A DNA stretch of 42,029 nucleotides, taken from NCBI GenBank assembly GCA_002714425.1, contig PAXI01000001.1:8109-50137 (forward strand), written 5' to 3'. A program made the position numbers and the translations under genes. The notes under the pieces were generated by a model. It saw only the letters and a program-made list of their open reading frames with translations. It was not told the DNA's origin and searched no databases. The DNA is from Chloroflexota bacterium (GTDB lineage Bacteria > Chloroflexota > Dehalococcoidia > Lucifugimonadales > Lucifugimonadaceae). Shown here one piece after another: positions 36,398 through 42,029 of the stretch; the first letter of the stretch is position 1; every line of letters begins with the position of its first letter.

Positions 36398-37980
36398 GGT
36401 ATAGCTTTACCTGCTAATATTCCAGTTATTTTTTCTTTTTCAACAGCAATTTTCCCGTTAACTATTACCCAAGGTATCCCTTCAGGGTGAATATTGGGAT
36501 CTTCGAAAGAAGATCTGTCATTTATATGATCTTTGTCAAAAATTACTATATCAGCATAAAAGCCTTTCTTTATATTTCCTCTTTCTGATAAATTAAATCT
36601 TTTAGCTGGGTTTTCTGTGATTCTTTGAATAACTTGTTCAATTGGGTATTTATATCTTCTTCTCAATCTTCCCAATACTCTAGGAAAACATCCGTATGCT
36701 CTAGGATGGGGTAATCCTCCAGTGGGTATTGCATCAGATCCTATCATATAATCTGGCCTTGAAAGTAGTTCCATAACATTTTTTTCAACCTCCCTCCAAA
36801 TTTTTATATTGCGTGGAGGTGCGCCCCTAAATCCGCAACCTAATGATTCTTCATACATTACTCTACACAGCATTTCTTCAACACTTATTTCCCACATGTC
36901 TGCTACCTCTTCAAAAAGCATTCCTTCTAAAAATTTATTTTTTTTAGAAGCTATATGTGTCCAAACATTATTTGATGGATTTCCATAGTGCGTTCCAATC
37001 ATTTTTGAAATAACGATTTTTCTTTCTTCTGTGTCATTAAGTTTTTCAAGCATTTTTTTTGGCCCGCCTTCGTGAAAATAACTAGGGAAAAAAGTTTGCG
37101 GAAAAGAAGAACCCACAGGATAAGGATAAGTTTCTAGTGTTATATCAACCCCTTCGTTTTTGGCTTTGTCAACAGGATCCAAAACATCGCTTATTGATTG
37201 ATTGAAGTCGGGTTTATAATGCTCTATGTGAAGTTTTGTTTCCGTTCTTTTTGCTATTTCTATTGCTTCCATAACACCTCCAGCATGAAAAGCTCTGTCT
37301 ACATTATGATTTCTTAGATGTATAGACATTGGTTTGTCATAAATTTTTGCAACTTTCATCAATTCACAAATTTCTTCACTGTTAGAAAAGCTATTTGGAT
37401 AATAAGAAAGGCCTGTTGAAAAACCTACGGCACCTTGTTCAAATGATTCTGAAAGCAAAGATTTAGCATGATCTAATTCTTTGCTCTCCAGAGGCTTGTC
37501 TTCCATTCCTAACGCCTCTAATCTTATTGGGCCATGGCCGGCAAACATAGCAACATTACACGATGTTTTGTTATGATAGTTTAGTCTTGCCTTTTCAATG
37601 CTAGACATATCTAAATCATTGTTTGGCACACCTAAAATGCCAGATAAATACCATTTATAAAGTTGATAATTTTTTGGTGATAATGGTGCTAGCGTTAATC
37701 CATCTGGTGCAATTATCTCTGTTGTTATTCCTTGCATAATTCCGTTTGCATGTTGACCATCATTTAATAACGCTACATCAGCATGAGAGTGGGTGTCGAT
37801 AAAGCCTGGGCAAACATATAAATTTTCTGCATCTATAACTTTATTTGCTTGAATATTATCTTCTCCTGTGTTTGAAATATCGACAATTCTATCGCCTTTA
37901 ATTCCTATATCAGATTTAAATTCTTTTTTACCAGTACCGTCCAATATATTCCCATTTTTTATAATTATGTCTATTTTCAT
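36394..37980 (-). CDS. D-aminoacylase-family amidohydrolase
   Basis: A 528-aa amidohydrolase-superfamily protein (N-acyl-D-amino acid deacylase branch). PGFIDTHSHAD (H64, H66) gives the first metal site. SIHLRNHN and LHIEHYKP carry the strand 5 and 6 histidines, and GSDAIPTGG has the catalytic aspartate. The metal cysteine of classical D-aminoacylases (GNCG) is aspartate here (APDG, D93). A C-terminal beta-sandwich follows from GFYADIVIFDKD. AGGGAT precedes the ATG. Cleavage of an N-acyl or cyclic amide is likely, but D-amino acid specificity is not established. Confidence 0.85.
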   Translation of the reverse strand: MKIDIIIKNGNILDGTGKKEFKSDIGIKGDRIVDISNTGEDNIQANKVIDAENLYVCPGFIDTHSHADVALLNDGQHANGIMQGITTEIIAPDGLTLAPLSPKNYQLYKWYLSGILGVPNNDLDMSSIEKARLNYHNKTSCNVAMFAGHGPIRLEALGMEDKPLESKELDHAKSLLSESFEQGAVGFSTGLSYYPNSFSNSEEICELMKVAKIYDKPMSIHLRNHNVDRAFHAGGVMEAIEIAKRTETKLHIEHYKPDFNQSISDVLDPVDKAKNEGVDITLETYPYPVGSSFPQTFFPSYFHEGGPKKMLEKLNDTEERKIVISKMIGTHYGNPSNNVWTHIASKKNKFLEGMLFEEVADMWEISVEEMLCRVMYEESLGCGFRGAPPRNIKIWREVEKNVMELLSRPDYMIGSDAIPTGGLPHPRAYGCFPRVLGRLRRRYKYPIEQVIQRITENPAKRFNLSERGNIKKGFYADIVIFDKDHINDRSSFEDPNIHPEGIPWVIVNGKIAVEKEKITGILAGKAIP

Positions 37981-38103
37981 AGTAATCCCTTATAAATTTT
38001 GTTATTCAGAGAATACAATAAAAAAATGTACTAGTCGATAGTGAAAATATATAAATTATTAAATATGATTAAGTTATTATTTTTTTAGATTAAGGTAAAA
38101 GTA

Positions 38104-39036
38104 TTGAAATTAAATAATCAGGTAGCAATAGTAACTGGTGGAGCGTTGGGTATAGGTGGTGGTGTTGCTAGAAAACTAGCGCGGGAAGGCTCAAAAGTTT
38201 TAATCGTTGATATTGCAGAAGAAGAAGCAAAAAAAAATAAAGAAACAATTGAAGAAAACGGTGGAATTGCAGAATATTTGATTGGTGATGTAGCTTTGGA
38301 GTCGGTAGCAAAAGAAATGGTTGATTTATCTGTCTCGCTGTTTGGAAGATTAGATATTATTGTTCAAAATGCTTATGGAGGCTTAGGTGCTGGGAGTGCT
38401 GTTGATATTAATATTAAAGATTGGAATAAAGGCTTAAATTTGCTTGTAGGTGCTTTGTACCTAGGAGCTAAATATGCAGTACCAGCGATGGAAGACTCGG
38501 GTGTTGACTCCAACTTTATTCCAAAACAATGGAAGGGATTTGGTTTACGCCAAGGAAACCCTCCTAAAGAAAATATAGGTAGAATAATTAATATATCTTC
38601 TGTTCATGGAATTTTAAATGCTCCCAAGTCAATAGTATATGAAACAGGTAAGTCGGCGGTTATTGGAATGACCCGTCAAATGGCTGTTGATTTTGGCCCC
38701 TTGGGAATTACGGTTAATGCTATTGCTCCTGGACATATTGTTACGGAAAGAGGAGATGACCAATGGAAAAAAGTTGGTAACAACGAAGGTTTTAGATTAT
38801 TTGAATTACAATACCCAGTTAGGCGCACAGGTACACCTCAAGATGTTGCGAATATGATATCTTTTTTATGCTCACACGAAGCTTCATTTATTACAGGTCA
38901 AACTATTGCTGTTGATGGAGGGCTATCTGTTCAACTACAGGAAGATTTGGTTATGGACTTAAAAAATTTCATATCCACAAATAAAAACTTAAGAACTCAT
39001 TTTGACAAAGAAGATAAATCAAGAGATCGTTGGTAA
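38104..39036 (+). CDS. Short-chain dehydrogenase/reductase
   Basis: A 310-aa NAD(P)-dependent oxidoreductase of the classical SDR type, longer than the usual 250 aa. The cofactor site is VTGGALGIGGG, NAYGG corresponds to NAG, the catalytic Ser is in INISSVHG and the YxxxK is YETGK. An insertion near residues 135-160 (PKQWKGFGLRQGNPPKEN) and an extra C-terminal helix add length. IVDIAEEE with an aspartate after the second strand suggests NAD rather than NADP. TTG start. A sugar or sugar-acid substrate would suit the neighbourhood but is a guess. Confidence 0.85.
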   Translation: MKLNNQVAIVTGGALGIGGGVARKLAREGSKVLIVDIAEEEAKKNKETIEENGGIAEYLIGDVALESVAKEMVDLSVSLFGRLDIIVQNAYGGLGAGSAVDINIKDWNKGLNLLVGALYLGAKYAVPAMEDSGVDSNFIPKQWKGFGLRQGNPPKENIGRIINISSVHGILNAPKSIVYETGKSAVIGMTRQMAVDFGPLGITVNAIAPGHIVTERGDDQWKKVGNNEGFRLFELQYPVRRTGTPQDVANMISFLCSHEASFITGQTIAVDGGLSVQLQEDLVMDLKNFISTNKNLRTHFDKEDKSRDRW

Positions 39037-39038
39037 AA

Positions 39039-41468
39039 ATGAACAATTATAATCATAAACAAATTGAAAATAAATGGCAAAAAATATGGAAAGAATCTGA
39101 ATTATATAAAACGCCAGATACTATACCTTCGAAAAAAAACTGGTATGCATTATCTATGTTTCCTTATCCTTCAGGAGATTTACATATAGGTCACTGGTTT
39201 GCTTTTACTCCTGCAGATGCTCATGCAAGATTCAAAAGGCTGGAAGGATTCAATGTTATGCACCCTCAGGGTTTTGATGCTTTTGGTCTTCCAGCAGAAA
39301 ATGCTGCTATTAAGAATAATATAAACCCCAAAAAATGGACTTTTGACAATATTAGTAATATGCAAAAGCAATTTGATATGATGGGTAATTCTTATGATTG
39401 GAGTAGAAAGCTAATAACCTGCACTCCTGAATATTATAAATGGAATCAAAAGTTTTTTGTAGAGATGTATAAAAAAGGTTTAGCCTATAGAAAAAATGGA
39501 CCTGTGTGGTGGGACCCTATAGATCAAACTACACTAGCCAATGAACAAGTTGTTGATGGCAAGTCAGAAAGATCAGGAGCTGATGTGGTTAAGAAATTAA
39601 TGCCTCAGTGGTATTTCAAAATCACAGATTATGCAGAAGAATTATTAGACATGGATAACCTTGAATGGCCTGAAAAAATTAAACAAATGCAAAGAAACTG
39701 GATTGGTAAGTCGAGTGGGGTTACTATAAATTTCAGTATTGAAAACTCAAATGAAAAAATTAGTACATTTACAACAAGGATTGATACTATTTATGGAGTA
39801 ACTTTCGTTGTTTTGGCCCCAGAGCATCCAATTATAAAAACTCTTTCTTTGAGTAAAAATAAATATGTAAAAGAATATATTGCGCGATCGCAAAAAATGT
39901 CAGAAATAGATAGAACTTCAACGATTAGAGAGAAAACAGGAGTAAGAACGGACGTTTGTTGTATTAATCCTTTAACAGGTGAGAAAATTCCTGTTTTTGT
40001 AGGAGATTATGTCTTAGCATCTTATGGGTCAGGAGCAGTAATGGGTGTGCCAGCTCACGATGAAAGAGATTTTTTATTTGCCAGGAAATATGATTTGCCC
40101 GTTAAGGTTGTAGTATCTCCTGATGGTTCCAAAAATTTTCAACTAAGCAAAGCATTTACTGGAAATGGTATTCAGGTAAACTCTGAAGAATTTAATGGCC
40201 TGAATAATGTTGAAGGAAAGGAAAAAATTGCAAAATTAGTTGAGGAAAAAAAGTTTGGTAAAAAAACAATCACTTATCACTTAAGAGATTGGTTAATCTC
40301 AAGGCAACGATATTGGGGTACGCCAATACCAATGTTTTATGACGAAAATAATGAAATTATTCCTGTTGAAGAAAAATATTTACCAGTTATTTTGCCTGAA
40401 GCGAAAGAATTTATGCCTACTGGTCAGTCACCGTTGACCCTTGATGAGAAATTTTTATATTTTGATCACCCTAGGTATGGAAAATTAAGAAGAGAAACAG
40501 ATACTATGGATACTTTTATGGATTCGTCTTGGTATCATTTGAAATTTGCTAGCCCAGGTATATTAGACTCCCCTTTTAAGAAAGAAAAAATTGATCTTTG
40601 GAATCCTGTTGATCAATATATGGGTGGCGCAGAACATGCAGTCATGCATTTATTATATGCAAGATTTTTTAATAAAGTCCTTAGAGACTTAGGATATTTA
40701 GATTTCGATGAACCGTATAAAAGATTATTTAATCAAGGCGTTATGCTAGCTAGGCATATGAAAATTTCTAAAAGAAACAATCCATTAAATCCTCAGCCAC
40801 TTGTAGAAAAATATGGAACAGATTCCGTAAGAGCTTATCTAATGTTTTTAGGGCCATGGGATAGAGGTGGAGACTGGTCAGACTCAGGAATTAATGGAAT
40901 TTATAGATGGCTAAATAGAGTTTGGGATATGATTACTGTACAGTATAAAGAAAAAAACATTTCACAAGAACAAACTAAAATTTCTATTCAAACCTCAAAT
41001 GAAATAACAAAAAATATTTTATCTGATATGAAAAATTTTAAGTTCAATACTACAATAGCATCTTTAATGGAATATAGTAATTTTCTTTCTAAAATAAAAA
41101 AAGAAGGTAGTATTTCAAATACAAATTGGAATAATTCTTGTAAAAGACTTCTAATTCATTTGTCTCCTATTTGTCCTCATATCACAGAGGAAATATGGAG
41201 TATATTAGGAAATAAAAAATCTATTCATTTACAAAAAAATCCGACCTTTGATGATAAATTATTAGAAAAAGATAATTTAACTTTGATGGTTCAAATTAAT
41301 GGAAAGCTAAGAGACCAAATTCAAGTTGAAAAAAATGCTCCAAAAGAACAAATAATTGATAATGCAAAAAAAATAAAAAAAATTCAACAACATCTCGAAG
41401 GTATGAAAATCATAAAAAGTATTTACGTGCCCGGAAGAATAATTAACTTTGTGGCTAAACCGGAGTAA
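39039..41468 (+). CDS. leuS: Leucyl-tRNA synthetase
   Basis: An 809-aa class I synthetase. The HIGH motif is H49-H52 in YPSGDLHIGHW. The CP1 editing domain has GSGAVMGVPAHDERD. WWDPIDQTTLANEQV and DWLISRQRYWGTPIPMFY are LeuS-specific. The KMSKS loop near residue 575 is unusual: KISKRNNPLNP. The ATG at 39039 lies 2 bp after the SDR stop; a TTG at 39030 overlaps it. The C-terminal domain (LMVQINGKLRDQIQV) is complete. Confidence 0.97.
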   Translation: MNNYNHKQIENKWQKIWKESELYKTPDTIPSKKNWYALSMFPYPSGDLHIGHWFAFTPADAHARFKRLEGFNVMHPQGFDAFGLPAENAAIKNNINPKKWTFDNISNMQKQFDMMGNSYDWSRKLITCTPEYYKWNQKFFVEMYKKGLAYRKNGPVWWDPIDQTTLANEQVVDGKSERSGADVVKKLMPQWYFKITDYAEELLDMDNLEWPEKIKQMQRNWIGKSSGVTINFSIENSNEKISTFTTRIDTIYGVTFVVLAPEHPIIKTLSLSKNKYVKEYIARSQKMSEIDRTSTIREKTGVRTDVCCINPLTGEKIPVFVGDYVLASYGSGAVMGVPAHDERDFLFARKYDLPVKVVVSPDGSKNFQLSKAFTGNGIQVNSEEFNGLNNVEGKEKIAKLVEEKKFGKKTITYHLRDWLISRQRYWGTPIPMFYDENNEIIPVEEKYLPVILPEAKEFMPTGQSPLTLDEKFLYFDHPRYGKLRRETDTMDTFMDSSWYHLKFASPGILDSPFKKEKIDLWNPVDQYMGGAEHAVMHLLYARFFNKVLRDLGYLDFDEPYKRLFNQGVMLARHMKISKRNNPLNPQPLVEKYGTDSVRAYLMFLGPWDRGGDWSDSGINGIYRWLNRVWDMITVQYKEKNISQEQTKISIQTSNEITKNILSDMKNFKFNTTIASLMEYSNFLSKIKKEGSISNTNWNNSCKRLLIHLSPICPHITEEIWSILGNKKSIHLQKNPTFDDKLLEKDNLTLMVQINGKLRDQIQVEKNAPKEQIIDNAKKIKKIQQHLEGMKIIKSIYVPGRIINFVAKPE

Positions 41469-41472
41469 TATT

Positions 41473-42029
41473 ATGAAAGCAATGATTTGGCATGGAGAGG
41501 ATAAATTTATAGAAGAAACGATGGATGATCCAAAGGCCTTAAATCACCAAGTAGTAGTAAAGGTTGATACTGTTGGGGTCTGCGGGACAGATGTACACAT
41601 AACTCAAGGTTTGTTTCCAAAATCCCCCCCTTTAATTTTAGGTCATGAGGGATCAGGCACTATAGTAGATGTTGGAAATAAAGTAGATAAATCTAGATTA
41701 GGGCAAAGGGTAGTTATGAATACTACAAGCCATTGTAATAATTGTTTTTCATGTTTAAACTGGTCAATTTCAAGGTGTGAAAATGCAGAATTTACATCAG
41801 GCATGTTTGCTGAATATGCTGTATGCCCTTCTCAGTCAGCTGTTATAATTCCGGAAACTTTAGATATTGAAAAAGCTAGCCTAACAGAACCAGCATCATG
41901 TTGTCTTTCCGGAGCCCTTATGATGAAAACCAAGGAAGCAAAGCTAGGGGTTGTCATTGGTGGTGGAATAATGGGTCTTTTTACATTGGCATTCTTAAAA
42001 AATTTGGGTGTGGATAAAATGATAATGTC
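41473..42029 (+). CDS. Zinc-dependent alcohol dehydrogenase (MDR), truncated by window end
   Basis: The first 185 codons of a medium-chain dehydrogenase, four bases after leuS; no stop occurs before the window ends. The start MKAMIWHGEDKF is followed by catalytic-zinc motifs VCGTDVH and LGHEGSG. The structural-zinc cysteines are in HCNNCFSCLNW...RCEN, and the Rossmann motif VIGGGIMGLF comes near the cut end. These enzymes oxidise alcohols or polyols such as threonine, sorbitol or L-fucose-type sugars. The substrate cannot be read from the fragment. Confidence 0.88.
   Translation, partial: MKAMIWHGEDKFIEETMDDPKALNHQVVVKVDTVGVCGTDVHITQGLFPKSPPLILGHEGSGTIVDVGNKVDKSRLGQRVVMNTTSHCNNCFSCLNWSISRCENAEFTSGMFAEYAVCPSQSAVIIPETLDIEKASLTEPASCCLSGALMMKTKEAKLGVVIGGGIMGLFTLAFLKNLGVDKMIM

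Overview
The window is a dense, AT-rich (roughly one third G+C by eye), almost gap-free bacterial chromosome segment. It has no phage or transposon genes, no CRISPR array, and no rRNA or tRNA that I can see. Housekeeping genes (groES-groEL, dnaX, ybaB, recR, recO, uvrA, ffh, fmt, dnaA, obg, nadD, pyrE, gyrB, leuS) alternate with catabolic enzymes: an enolase-superfamily dehydratase, amidohydrolases, SDR and MDR dehydrogenases, two rhamnose-mutarotase-like proteins and a VOC protein. Short spacers, overlapping stops, low G+C and this enzyme mix suggest a streamlined marine heterotroph. My best guess is an AT-rich Chloroflexota of the SAR202 / Dehalococcoidia type. That is an inference from gene style and remembered protein similarity, not a phylogeny. 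TTG starts are frequent and several have a clear Shine-Dalgarno.

Layout. 1-970: a terminator and a DapA-fold lyase. 1029-3125: groES-groEL with its own promoter and terminator. 3126-5052: an accessory-looking island with a DUF5343 protein divergent from a degenerate ParB-like DNA-binding protein, with an inverted repeat between them and stem-loops on both sides. 5034-7638 (minus): an MFS exporter with a class III aminotransferase. 7686-9397: a small membrane protein and dihydrolipoamide dehydrogenase (E3). 9405-11442: sugar-lactone hydrolase and rhamnose mutarotase (minus), then a second mutarotase and a VanZ-like protein (plus). 11445-18515: a small unknown gene and ybeY-dnaX-ybaB-recR-recO-uvrA, a co-oriented DNA maintenance run. 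18516-19724 (minus): a rhamnonate-dehydratase-like enolase. 19788-22849: 3-oxoacid CoA-transferase A/B, ffh and a NIPSNAP gene that looks frameshifted. 22841-23773 (minus): fmt. 23774-24106: an AT-rich, origin-like spacer. 24107-28099: dnaA-obg-nadD-pyrE. 28096-30579 (minus): gyrB. 30810-35924: a promoter followed by an acetoin-dehydrogenase-type E1 alpha / E1 beta / E2 / AcoX operon and an IMPase-fold protein. 36005-37980: a VOC protein convergent with a D-aminoacylase-type amidohydrolase. 38104-42029: an SDR, leuS and a truncated zinc alcohol dehydrogenase.

How the genes could work together. The E1/E2 complex at 30931-34128 would use the E3 at 7985-9397. Mutarotases, COG3618 lactonase, acid-sugar dehydratase, DapA-type aldolase, SDR and MDR dehydrogenases match the step types of a non-phosphorylated L-rhamnose / L-fucose pathway, although they are scattered. 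Several conserved proteins have lost canonical metal or motif residues: DnaX and RecO zinc sites, DnaA Walker A and DNA-recognition motifs, IMPase metal ligands, the ParB CTP box and the LeuS KMSKS motif. This divergence, together with the ParB-like/DUF5343 island and the recurring TTTCCCA motif near dnaA and gyrB, is the most interesting content.
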